DNA of 18,058 nt, from NCBI GenBank assembly GCA_937892225.1, contig CALAUH010000032.1:1-18058 (forward strand), given 5' to 3'. The notes below the pieces were generated by a model, which saw nothing but the letters and a program-made list of their open reading frames with translations, had not been told where the DNA came from and did not search any database. The translations under genes and the position numbers were made by a program. Positions 1 to 7,151 of the stretch are shown here, one piece after another. This DNA comes from an uncultured Treponema sp. GTDB lineage: Bacteria; Spirochaetota; Spirochaetia; Treponematales; Treponemataceae. The first letter of the stretch is position 1, and every line of letters begins with the position of its first letter.

Positions 1-2
1 AC

Positions 3-1886
3 GGCGATATCGTCACACAGTACACGATGACCCATCTCGAGAAGCTCGGACTGCTCAAGATGGACTTTCTCGGACTGCGCAACCTGACCGTCATAGACGA
101 CTGCGTGAAGATGGTCAGGAAAACTCAGCCCGATTTCGACCTCGGAAAGATAGATTACGACGACGCGGGCGTATTCAAGATGCTCGCCGACGGCTATACG
201 TCGGGCGTGTTCCAGCTCGAATCCGAGGGAATGTGCCGCGCACTGGTCAAGGTCGTGCCGGAAAAGGTTGAGGATCTTATCGCCGTTATCTCGCTGTACA
301 GACCGGGTCCTATGGATTTCATTCCTGCATATATAAAGGGCAAGAATAATCCTGATACCATTACATATGACTGCCCGCAGCTGGAGCCTATTCTGGCTCC
401 GACTTATGGATGTATAGTATACCAGGAGCAGGTTATGCAGATCGTACGAGATCTGGCAGGCTATTCTCTTGGACGAAGCGACCTTGTACGCCGTGCCATG
501 AGTAAGAAAAAAGGCGATGTCATGCAGAAGGAGCGCCAGAACTTTGTATATGGTAACCCTGCAGAACATATCCCGGGCTGTATGTCCAAGGGTATTCCTG
601 AAAATGTAGCCAATAAGATCTACGATGAGATGATTGATTTTGCGAAGTATGCGTTTAACAAGAGTCATGCGGCAGCTTATGCGGTGGTAGCCTATCAGAC
701 GGCCTACCTCAAGTACTACTATCCGGTAGAATTTATGGCAGCCCTTATGACTTCTGTGATCGATAACTCCGGTAAGGTTGCAGAATACATCTACACTTGC
801 AGGCAGATGGGAATCAAGATCCTTCCGCCGGATATCAATACGGGAAGAGCAGGATTTTCTGTGGATAATGGATGCATCGTGTATGGACTTGCAGCAATCA
901 AGAGTATCGGACGTCCTGTGATCGCTTCTATCATTGAAGAGAGAGAAGCAAGAGGTGCATTTACCAGCCTGAAGGATTTCCTGGAACGAATGAACGGCAG
1001 GGAAGTGAACAAGAGAGCCGTAGAAAACTTCATCAAAGCAGGTGCGATGGACCAGCTGAAGGGAACCAGAAAGCAGAAAATGATGGTTTACATTCAGCTG
1101 ATGGACCAGATTGCCCAGAGCAAGAAGCATTCGATGGTTGGACAGATGTCTCTGTTCGATATTGTAGGGGAAGAGCAGAAGGCGGAATTTGACGTTGTGA
1201 TGCCGAAGGTCGGAGAATATCCGGTTGATACGATCCTCGCATTTGAAAAAGAAGTGCTTGGCATCTACCTGAGCGGCCATCCCCTTCAGGAATATGAAGG
1301 AATGTGGCGTAAGAATATTACTGCTACGACGATGGATTTCCAGATCAATGAAGAAACCGGGCATACCCGTGTTCGTGACGGAGCGAAGGAAATCGTTGGC
1401 GGCATGATCACAGGCAAGACGATCAAATATACAAAAACGAATAAAACCATGGCATTCCTGACATTGGAAGATCTTATGGGAACCGTGGAAGTGGTTGTCT
1501 TCCCGCGTGATTATGAGAAGTACCAGCAGTTCCTTGTAGAGGAAGGAAAGGTCTTTGTCAAAGGACGTGTCAATGAAGAAGATGACAATGCAAGCAAACT
1601 CATCTGTGAGATGGTAGCCCCGCTTGATCAGACAAAGAAAGAACTCTGGATCCAATATAATACGAAAGCAGAGTTCCTTGCAGAAGAAAAAAACCTGTAT
1701 GCAATGCTGATCGACAGCGAAGGTGATGACGAAATTATGATCTACTGTAAGGCCGAAAGACAGGTCAAACGTCTGCCGAAAAATAAGAATATTAGTATAA
1801 ATACGGTAATTTTAAGCAGATTGACGAATTGTTACGGTAATAGTAGAGTAAAAGTAGTTGAAAAACCAATTGAAAAGATTTTTTAA
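3..1886 (+). CDS. dnaE: DNA polymerase III subunit alpha (DnaE), C-terminal part, 5' end outside window
   Basis: Replicative polymerase catalytic subunit. The frame is open from base 3 with no start codon, so the N-terminal PHP domain and most of the palm lie upstream. The fragment opens with QYTM...KMDFLGLR, the palm motif carrying the third catalytic aspartate (codon at 63-65). The fingers follow (LYRPGPMDFIP, YQEQVMQI, FNKSHAAAYA), then helix-hairpin-helix and clamp-binding regions with a QMSLFD beta-clamp motif at bases 1143-1160. After these comes the OB-fold (GGMITGKT...FLTLEDLMGTVEVVVFP, about 1390-1600). It ends with the usual short tail. pfkA follows 94 bases downstream, an order common in Lachnospiraceae. 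Third codon positions are strongly C/G up to about base 270, mixed afterwards, and AT-rich after about 1775, so this reading frame may be a composite of homologous genes. The family assignment is firm; single-genome origin is not. Confidence 0.95.
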   Translation, partial: GDIVTQYTMTHLEKLGLLKMDFLGLRNLTVIDDCVKMVRKTQPDFDLGKIDYDDAGVFKMLADGYTSGVFQLESEGMCRALVKVVPEKVEDLIAVISLYRPGPMDFIPAYIKGKNNPDTITYDCPQLEPILAPTYGCIVYQEQVMQIVRDLAGYSLGRSDLVRRAMSKKKGDVMQKERQNFVYGNPAEHIPGCMSKGIPENVANKIYDEMIDFAKYAFNKSHAAAYAVVAYQTAYLKYYYPVEFMAALMTSVIDNSGKVAEYIYTCRQMGIKILPPDINTGRAGFSVDNGCIVYGLAAIKSIGRPVIASIIEEREARGAFTSLKDFLERMNGREVNKRAVENFIKAGAMDQLKGTRKQKMMVYIQLMDQIAQSKKHSMVGQMSLFDIVGEEQKAEFDVVMPKVGEYPVDTILAFEKEVLGIYLSGHPLQEYEGMWRKNITATTMDFQINEETGHTRVRDGAKEIVGGMITGKTIKYTKTNKTMAFLTLEDLMGTVEVVVFPRDYEKYQQFLVEEGKVFVKGRVNEEDDNASKLICEMVAPLDQTKKELWIQYNTKAEFLAEEKNLYAMLIDSEGDDEIMIYCKAERQVKRLPKNKNISINTVILSRLTNCYGNSRVKVVEKPIEKIF

Positions 1887-1980
1887 ATAGTTTAATATCA
1901 TATTGTGAATAATTATACAATGTGTAATCTATATGAATCAGGTTATTTAGTCCCGAAGAGCGGCGGGGTGGAGGTATATT

Positions 1981-2970
1981 ATGATGGATTTGAATCAGAA
2001 CAATGGAATCAGAACTATTGGCGTATTAACTAGTGGAGGAGATGCTCCAGGTATGAATGCAGCAATTCGTGCAGTTGTACGTCGCGCATTATCAAAAGGT
2101 ATCAGAGTAAGAGGTATCCGTCGTGGATACTCAGGTCTTCTCAGAGAAGACATCATCGCTATGAATGCGGGTGATGTATCAGGTATCATTCAGAGAGGTG
2201 GTACAATTCTCCAGACAGCGAGATGCGCAACTATGAGAACAGAGGAAGGACAGCAGAAGGCAGCTGCTATCTGTAAGAAGTACGGTATCGACGGGCTCGT
2301 AGTTATCGGTGGAGATGGATCCTTCAAGGGAGCTCAGAGACTTTCAGAGTACGGCGTTAACACAGTAGGTGTACCAGGAACAATCGACCTTGATATCGCT
2401 TGTACAGAATATACAATCGGATTTGATACTGCTGTTAATACAGCTATGCAGGCAATCGACAAGATCCGTGATACTTCAACATCTCATGAAAGATGTAGTA
2501 TCATCGAGGTTATGGGTCGTGATGCTGGTTATATTGCACTTTGGTGTGGTATTGCCAACGGTGCTGAGTACATTCTTCTTCCAGAAGATCATCAGTATGA
2601 TGAGGCTGCTATCATCAACAATATTATTGAAGAAAGACGTAAAGGCAAGAAACATTATATTATCATCAACGCAGAGGGTGTTGGCGATTCTGTTAATATG
2701 GCAAAACGTATTGAAGAAGCTACAGGAATGGAGACTCGTGCTACAATTCTTGGACATATCCAGCGTGGAGGAAGCCCAACATGTAAGGACCGAGTATATG
2801 CTTCTATCATGGGTGCAAAAGCCGTTGACCTTCTTATTGAAGGAAAGACAAACCGTGTAGTAGGTTACAAAGGCGGAAAGTATCTGGACTTTGACATCAA
2901 TGAAGCACTTGAGATGTCTAAGGGAATTGACCCATATCAGTATGATGTTTGTAGAACTCTTGCTCTGTAA
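1981..2970 (+). CDS. pfkA: ATP-dependent 6-phosphofructokinase
   Basis: Cytosolic glycolytic enzyme that phosphorylates fructose 6-phosphate to fructose 1,6-bisphosphate. The 329 residues match the usual bacterial PfkA length. Visible motifs are the ATP-binding TSGGDAPGMNAA (about 18-28), GGDGS at 110-114 with the glycine typical of ATP rather than pyrophosphate users, and PGTIDLD (132-138) with the catalytic base aspartate D136. The substrate-binding stretches STSHERC, MGRDAGY and LGHIQRGGSP are also present. The common TIDND motif reads TIDLD here, a variant I recall from Lachnospiraceae enzymes. The first of two adjacent ATG codons is taken as start because GGAGG (1970-1974) sits 6 bases upstream. 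Only 9 bases separate it from the DUF1934 gene, so the two are probably co-transcribed. Confidence 0.97.
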   Translation: MMDLNQNNGIRTIGVLTSGGDAPGMNAAIRAVVRRALSKGIRVRGIRRGYSGLLREDIIAMNAGDVSGIIQRGGTILQTARCATMRTEEGQQKAAAICKKYGIDGLVVIGGDGSFKGAQRLSEYGVNTVGVPGTIDLDIACTEYTIGFDTAVNTAMQAIDKIRDTSTSHERCSIIEVMGRDAGYIALWCGIANGAEYILLPEDHQYDEAAIINNIIEERRKGKKHYIIINAEGVGDSVNMAKRIEEATGMETRATILGHIQRGGSPTCKDRVYASIMGAKAVDLLIEGKTNRVVGYKGGKYLDFDINEALEMSKGIDPYQYDVCRTLAL

Positions 2971-2979
2971 GAGGAGAAT

Positions 2980-3441
2980 ATGACACAGGATATATTGATC
3001 AGAATTCTCGGGTTTCATGAATCATGTGACGAGAATGACGAGGCTGCAGAACCTATCGAGGTAATTGCGCCGGGAACATATTATTATAAAAACGGAAAGC
3101 ATTTCATCTTATATGAGGAAGTGCTGGACAATGTGAATACACTCATAAAGAATACAGTGAAGATTGTCAGTGACCAGCTCGTGGAGGTCAGAAAGACCGG
3201 TGCATCGAATGCACTCATGATCTATGAACCTGGAAAGAGCAATCGTACACTCTACCAGACTCCTTATGGAACTGTAGATGTGGATATGGTGACTGACAAT
3301 ATTGAACTGAGTGTAGATGAGGAGAAGATCGATCTCTTTATCGAATATGGAATGGAAGTTGAGGGAGAACGTTTATCCAGAAGCAGGGTAGAGATGAATA
3401 TCCGCTCAGCTTGCAATGCTGATGAAATATTAAACGATTAA
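2980..3441 (+). CDS. DUF1934 (YwiB-like) calycin-type beta-barrel protein
   Basis: A 153-residue cytosolic protein of the DUF1934/YwiB family, a small lipocalin-like beta-barrel of unknown function found in Firmicutes. Family features are the opening strand MTQDILIRILGFHE, the YYYKNGKHFILYEE strand pair, the central VRKTG...MIYEPGKSNRTLYQTPYG segment, and the C-terminal SRSRVEMNIR strand. There is no signal peptide or membrane segment. A GAGGAG site 4 to 5 bases before the ATG sets the start. The gene sits 9 bases after pfkA and ends at a strong intrinsic terminator, so it is probably the last gene of a pfkA transcript. The family is well supported; no biochemical role can be read from the sequence. 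Confidence 0.85.
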   Translation: MTQDILIRILGFHESCDENDEAAEPIEVIAPGTYYYKNGKHFILYEEVLDNVNTLIKNTVKIVSDQLVEVRKTGASNALMIYEPGKSNRTLYQTPYGTVDVDMVTDNIELSVDEEKIDLFIEYGMEVEGERLSRSRVEMNIRSACNADEILND

Positions 3442-3472
3442 AAAAATCACCGCAGATTGCGGTGATTTTTTT
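3441..3472. terminator. Bidirectional intrinsic terminator
   Basis: A perfect 8-bp stem TCACCGCA / TGCGGTGA (3447-3454 and 3458-3465) with a GAT loop is flanked by an A run (3441-3446) and a T run (3466-3472). It therefore works as a terminator in either direction, serving the rightward pfkA-DUF1934 transcript and the leftward membrane-protein gene whose stop codon lies at 3480. Confidence 0.93.
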
Positions 3473-3479
3473 ATGTTCA

Positions 3480-3923
3480 TTATCTTCCTAATAATCTTTT
3501 GAAGAAGCCTTTCTTTTCTTTCTTTGGCACTTCAAGAGGTCCACGAAGACCTTTTACTCCTGTAAGGTAAAGACCACTGATTGTAGCTTTTACTTCTTTC
3601 TTAACTGGTACCATGTCATAAATCTTCTCATCACACATGAGAGTCATGATTCTTGGACCAATTTTAGCTTTTACTACAGGAACTTTTGAACGGCGAAGAT
3701 ACCAAGGTGTCTGCTCGAGAACCATCGGTGGAAGGTTCGCTTCCTTCAGTTTTACGATTCCTTTATCAATTACAAGAATGTTTGTCTGCTGTGCTGCAGC
3801 CTGAAGTTTAACCTCACTCTCGGCCTGTCTTTTCTGAGCTCTCTTTCCAAGGAAATATAAAGCGACTGTTGCTATTGCTAAAATAGCTGTGATTACTAAT
3901 AATGCAATTGTTACTTTACTCAC
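3480..3923 (-). CDS. Hypothetical single-pass membrane protein with basic C-terminus
   Basis: I do not recognise a named family, although the sequence looks like a conserved hypothetical protein of Lachnospiraceae. It has 147 residues. An N-terminal hydrophobic helix (about 4-25, VTIALLVITAILAIATVALYFL) is followed by a basic, Gln/Lys-rich stretch (GKRAQKRQ), which predicts an N-out, C-in single-pass anchor. A soluble region of about 90 residues follows (TNILVIDKGIV...VPVVKAKIGPRIMTLMCDEKIYD). The C-terminus is strongly basic (KKEKKGFFKRLLGR), as in proteins that touch membrane or ribosome. The start is GTG at 3923, seven bases after GGGAGG, and there is no better ATG. It stands alone between a divergent promoter region and a shared terminator. 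Confidence 0.75.
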   Translation of the reverse strand: MSKVTIALLVITAILAIATVALYFLGKRAQKRQAESEVKLQAAAQQTNILVIDKGIVKLKEANLPPMVLEQTPWYLRRSKVPVVKAKIGPRIMTLMCDEKIYDMVPVKKEVKATISGLYLTGVKGLRGPLEVPKKEKKGFFKRLLGR

Positions 3924-3957
3924 GGCTTGCCTCCCGTACTAATTTCTAGACTAAACT

Positions 3958-3986
3958 ATTTTATCATTCTTTTCATAAGAGTGCAA
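3958..3986 (-). promoter_or_regulatory. Probable sigma-70 promoter of the leftward membrane-protein gene
   Basis: Reading leftward, TTGCAC (3986-3981) is followed after exactly 17 bp by TAAAAT (3963-3958). The -10 matches consensus at five of six bases and the -35 only weakly. Transcription would start near 3951, leaving about 28 bases of leader with the GGGAGG ribosome site before the GTG at 3923. Confidence 0.5.
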
Positions 3987-4031
3987 GTGATTTGGTATTG
4001 TAAGGGGGAAATCTTGAAATTACTGTGAACT

Positions 4032-4056
4032 TTTGTAAAGCACTTCCTTTTACAAA
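4032..4056. repeat. Inverted repeat overlapping the -35 region of the FKBP lipoprotein gene
   Basis: TTTGTAAA (4032-4039) and TTTACAAA (4049-4056) form a perfect 8-bp dyad with a 9-base spacer. The right arm contains the TTTACA -35 hexamer of the downstream gene, so this could be an operator. It is AT-rich, so chance cannot be excluded. Confidence 0.4.
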
Positions 4057-4077
4057 TAAACTATGTTATAACATAAT
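4049..4077 (+). promoter_or_regulatory. Sigma-70 promoter of the FKBP lipoprotein gene
   Basis: TTTACA (4049-4054), a 17-bp spacer and CATAAT (4072-4077) form a good housekeeping promoter. Transcription would begin near 4084, about 26 bases before the ATG at 4110 and upstream of the AGGAGG site at 4098-4103. Confidence 0.6.
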
Positions 4078-4109
4078 AGCGAGATTTTCAGTAATCAGGA
4101 GGACTCAGA

Positions 4110-5204
4110 ATGAGAAAGATCACAATGCTGGCAACTGCTACTGTGCTTTCAGCTCTTATGCTCACAGGATGTGGCTCTGGCTTAAAGAATGAATATGTGA
4201 CAGTTGGACAGTATAAAGGCGTTGAAGCGGAATATGAAACAACAGATGTTACAGAAGAAGATATTGAAGCTGCAATCAGATCAGCGATGGTTAATGCCGG
4301 ACTTACAGAGACTGTTGAAGTGAAGGACCGTGCAGTAGAAGACGGAGACACAGCAATCATCAATTACGAAGGAAAGCTGGACGGCGTTGCATTTCAGGGT
4401 GGAACAGATGACAGCGAAGAAGGAACAAATCTTGTAATTGGTTCGGGAATGTTCATTCCAGGATTTGAAGAGCAGATCATTGGACATAAGGCCGGAGAAA
4501 CATTCGATATCAATGTTACCTTCCCGGAGACATATGGCAACACAGAGCTTGCAGGAAAAGATACAGTATTTACTATTAAACTGAAAGGTATTACTACTGT
4601 TCAGTATCCAGAGCTTTCAGACGAAGTGGCAGGAAAGCTTTCTGAAACAGCAAAAACAGTAGATGAATTAAAGGAAGAGACAAAGGCTGCACTCGAAGAA
4701 GAGAACAGGCAGTCGCTTCTGAATACTGTTGTACCAAAGATCTGGCAGACAATTCTTGACGGAGCAGAGGTAAAAGGATATCCGGAAGAAGAACTTCAGG
4801 CTCTGATCGAGACTTACAAAACTCAGCTCCAGCAGACAGCTGCTGAGAATGACATGGAATATGACGAGTATATTGGGCAGTACGGATACACAGCAGATAC
4901 AATTGTTTCATATCTTTCAGGCACAGCGAAGGAAGAACTGAAGACAACAATGGTTGCGAAGTTGATCGCTGAGAAAGAGAGTCTTGCTCCGGAAGAAGAA
5001 ATTACTCGCAGAATTGAAGAATATTGTGAGAACAATAAAACTATGTACGCAGCATATGGCAGAGAATGGCCATATGAAGATACGGCTGCATTTGTGAAAG
5101 AACTTGAAGACAACGGAACTTATGAATCATTCAAGAACAGCGTAATCATCGCAATCGTTGAAGAATGGTGTTTCGATAACTGTTCACAGGTATCGCCTAA
5201 GTAA
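4110..5204 (+). CDS. FKBP-type peptidyl-prolyl isomerase lipoprotein (trigger-factor-like)
   Basis: A secreted, lipid-anchored foldase of 364 residues, expected on the outer face of the cytoplasmic membrane. The signal peptide MRKITMLATATVLSALMLTGC ends in a clear lipobox (LTGC, Cys21). Residues of about 70-155 form an FKBP domain: the VEDGDTAIINYEGKLDG strand, FIPGFEEQIIGHKAGE, FPETYGN...LAGKDTVFTIKLKGI. The C-terminal ~200 residues are a helical, acidic region resembling the substrate-binding part of trigger factor or of PrsA-type foldases. It differs from true trigger factor in having a lipobox and no N-terminal ribosome-binding domain. The start is set by AGGAGG seven bases upstream. It is monocistronic, with its own promoter and terminator. 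The client proteins are not evident. Confidence 0.88.
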   Translation: MRKITMLATATVLSALMLTGCGSGLKNEYVTVGQYKGVEAEYETTDVTEEDIEAAIRSAMVNAGLTETVEVKDRAVEDGDTAIINYEGKLDGVAFQGGTDDSEEGTNLVIGSGMFIPGFEEQIIGHKAGETFDINVTFPETYGNTELAGKDTVFTIKLKGITTVQYPELSDEVAGKLSETAKTVDELKEETKAALEEENRQSLLNTVVPKIWQTILDGAEVKGYPEEELQALIETYKTQLQQTAAENDMEYDEYIGQYGYTADTIVSYLSGTAKEELKTTMVAKLIAEKESLAPEEEITRRIEEYCENNKTMYAAYGREWPYEDTAAFVKELEDNGTYESFKNSVIIAIVEEWCFDNCSQVSPK

Positions 5205-5221
5205 ATATCAGACATCAATAA

Positions 5222-5250
5222 AGGCCATCGCAGCTGCGATGGCCTGTTTT
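5222..5250 (+). terminator. Intrinsic terminator after the FKBP lipoprotein gene
   Basis: A perfect 24-base palindrome (5222-5245, core GGCCATCGC ... GCGATGGCC around AGCT) is followed by GTTTT. It lies 17 bases after the stop codon of the lipoprotein gene. Confidence 0.85.
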
Positions 5251-5291
5251 AATCCTGTGTTTGGGGAAAATACCCCTATAAATGAGGAGTA

Positions 5292-5315
5292 CCGATGCAG
5301 GTAAACCTGCATCGG
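5292..5315. repeat. Perfect 10-bp hairpin without T-tract
   Basis: CCGATGCAGG (5292-5301) and CCTGCATCGG (5306-5315) pair perfectly around a TAAA loop. No T run follows on either strand, so it is not a standard terminator. It could be a processing site, a protein-binding dyad or a small dispersed element. Confidence 0.5.
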
Positions 5316-5502
5316 CATTATGAAAAAGAAAAATATATATCTAAATTAGACTTAAATGCTTTGTTCTTTACAAGTACTACTATACAAGTTATTTATGAGT
5401 AAACTATGTTGATATTTTAAAGAATGTGTAAACGTTTTGTTCATAAATTGTTCAATCTTTGATATGGCTTTTAACCATTTTTGGAGTTTATGAGGAAGTT
5501 CC

Positions 5503-5531
5503 TTGTAAATGTTCCTGTATTATTCTATAAT
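5503..5531 (+). promoter_or_regulatory. Sigma-70 promoter of guaA
   Basis: TTGTAA (5503-5508), a 17-bp spacer and a consensus TATAAT (5526-5531). Transcription would start near 5538, leaving a leader of about 25 bases that consists mostly of the AAAGGAGG ribosome site (5548-5555). There is no room for a riboswitch downstream of this start. Confidence 0.75.
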
Positions 5532-5563
5532 TATTTTATTAATTTATAAAGGAGGATAACCCT

Positions 5564-7141
5564 TTGAACAGAGAGTTAGTTATCGTAATTGATTTCGGTG
5601 GACAGTATAATCAGCTTGTAGCCCGTCGTGTCAGAGAGTGCAATGTTTATTGTGAAATTTATTCATATAAAACAGATCTTGAGAAGATTAAAGCAATGAA
5701 TCCAAAAGGAATCATTCTTACAGGTGGTCCTAACAGCTGTTATGAAGAAGGTGCACCAACATATAAGAGAGAATTATTCGAGATGGGAATTCCGGTTCTC
5801 GGACTTTGCTATGGCGCACAGCTTATGATGCATGTACTTGGTGGTAAAGTTGAGAAGGCACCAGTACGTGAGTATGGTAAGACAGAGGTTCTGATCGATA
5901 AGCAGGATTCAAAGATTTATCAGAATGTATCACCTAAGACAATCTGCTGGATGAGTCACTTCGACTATATCTCCAAGATTGCTCCAGATTTTGAAATTAC
6001 AGCACATACAGCAGACTGCCCTGTAGCAGCATGTGAGAATGCCGCAGCAGGCCTGTATGCAATTCAGTATCATCCAGAAGTTCTTCATACTGTGGAAGGT
6101 AAGACAATGCTTTCGAACTTCGTTCTTGATGTTTGCGGCTGCGCAGGCGACTGGAGAATGGATTCATTCGTAGAAGAACAGGTAAAGGCTATTCGTGCGA
6201 AAGTTGGAGACGGAAAAGTTCTTCTTGCACTTTCAGGTGGTGTTGATTCATCTGTACTTGCAGCACTTCTTGCTAAATCAATCGGAAAACAGCTGACATG
6301 TGTATTTGTTGATCATGGTCTTCTTCGTAAGAATGAAGGTGATGAAGTAGAAGCAATCTTTGGCAAGAGTGGCAACTTCGATATTAATTTTGTTCGTGTT
6401 AATGCTCAGGAACGTTACTACAGCAAGCTTGCCGGCGTAACAGAACCAGAGAGCAAGAGAAAAATTATTGGTGAAGAGTTCATTCGAGTATTCGAAGAAG
6501 AGGCACAGAAGATTGGTAAGGTTGACTTCCTTGCACAGGGAACTATTTATCCAGACGTTGTAGAATCTGGTCTTGGCGGAGAGTCTGTTGTAATTAAGTC
6601 TCATCATAATGTTGGAGGTCTTCCGGATTATGTTGATTTCAAGGAAATCATCGAGCCACTTCGTAACCTTTTCAAAGATGAGGTTCGTAAGGTTGGTCTT
6701 GAACTTGGTCTTCCTGAATTCCTGGTATATCGTCAGCCATTCCCAGGCCCAGGACTTGGAATCCGTATTGTTGGCGAGGTAACTGCTGATAAAGTTCGTA
6801 TCGTGCAGGATGCAGATTATATTTACCGTACTGAGGTGGATAAGGCAGCAGCACAGTACAAGGCAGAGCATGGTGTAGAAGCTCCTTGGATGCCAAACCA
6901 GTACTTTGCAGCACTGTCTAACATGCGTTCCGTTGGTGTTATGGGTGATGAGAGAACTTATGATTATGCAGTTGTAGTCAGAGCCGTTAGAACAATCGAC
7001 TTCATGACTGCAGAGGCAGCAGAAATCCCATTCGCAGTTCTTCAGACTGTAATGAGCAGAGTAATCAATGAAGTTCGTGGAGTAAACCGCGTATTCTATG
7101 ATCTGACAAGTAAACCACCTGGAACAATTGAGATGGAATAA
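5564..7141 (+). CDS. guaA: GMP synthase (glutamine-hydrolysing)
   Basis: Cytosolic enzyme that converts XMP, ATP and glutamine to GMP, the last step of guanine nucleotide synthesis. The 525 residues match the family. The N-terminal class I glutamine amidotransferase domain (1-190) has the nucleophile Cys82 in GLCYGAQ and the dyad His169/Glu171 in YHPEV. The ATP-pyrophosphatase domain has the P-loop-like SGGVDSS (223-229) and ends in the dimerisation domain with the RQPFPGPGLGIRI and PGTIEME signatures. The start is TTG at 5564, chosen because AAAGGAGG lies 8 bases upstream and MNRELVIVIDFGGQYNQL aligns with the family start. The gene has its own promoter and terminator. It is the last intact gene of the Clostridia-like segment. 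Confidence 0.98.
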   Translation: MNRELVIVIDFGGQYNQLVARRVRECNVYCEIYSYKTDLEKIKAMNPKGIILTGGPNSCYEEGAPTYKRELFEMGIPVLGLCYGAQLMMHVLGGKVEKAPVREYGKTEVLIDKQDSKIYQNVSPKTICWMSHFDYISKIAPDFEITAHTADCPVAACENAAAGLYAIQYHPEVLHTVEGKTMLSNFVLDVCGCAGDWRMDSFVEEQVKAIRAKVGDGKVLLALSGGVDSSVLAALLAKSIGKQLTCVFVDHGLLRKNEGDEVEAIFGKSGNFDINFVRVNAQERYYSKLAGVTEPESKRKIIGEEFIRVFEEEAQKIGKVDFLAQGTIYPDVVESGLGGESVVIKSHHNVGGLPDYVDFKEIIEPLRNLFKDEVRKVGLELGLPEFLVYRQPFPGPGLGIRIVGEVTADKVRIVQDADYIYRTEVDKAAAQYKAEHGVEAPWMPNQYFAALSNMRSVGVMGDERTYDYAVVVRAVRTIDFMTAEAAEIPFAVLQTVMSRVINEVRGVNRVFYDLTSKPPGTIEME

Positions 7142-7151
7142 AACATTTGTG

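Larger units (their letters stand above)
5205..5563. other. Intergenic region between FKBP lipoprotein and guaA
   Basis: This 359-base gap holds the terminator of the upstream gene, an isolated 10-bp hairpin (5292-5315), about 185 AT-rich bases with no ORF or recognisable motif (5316-5502), and the guaA promoter. I looked for a purine riboswitch before guaA and did not find the conserved core. Confidence 0.6.

Noticed and set aside
2476..3018. A 180-residue leftward frame opposite pfkA
   Set aside because: It is a shadow of pfkA with atypical composition and no start signals.
5316..5563. A purine riboswitch before guaA
   Set aside because: The conserved core is absent and the good promoter at 5503-5531 leaves only about 25 bases of leader.
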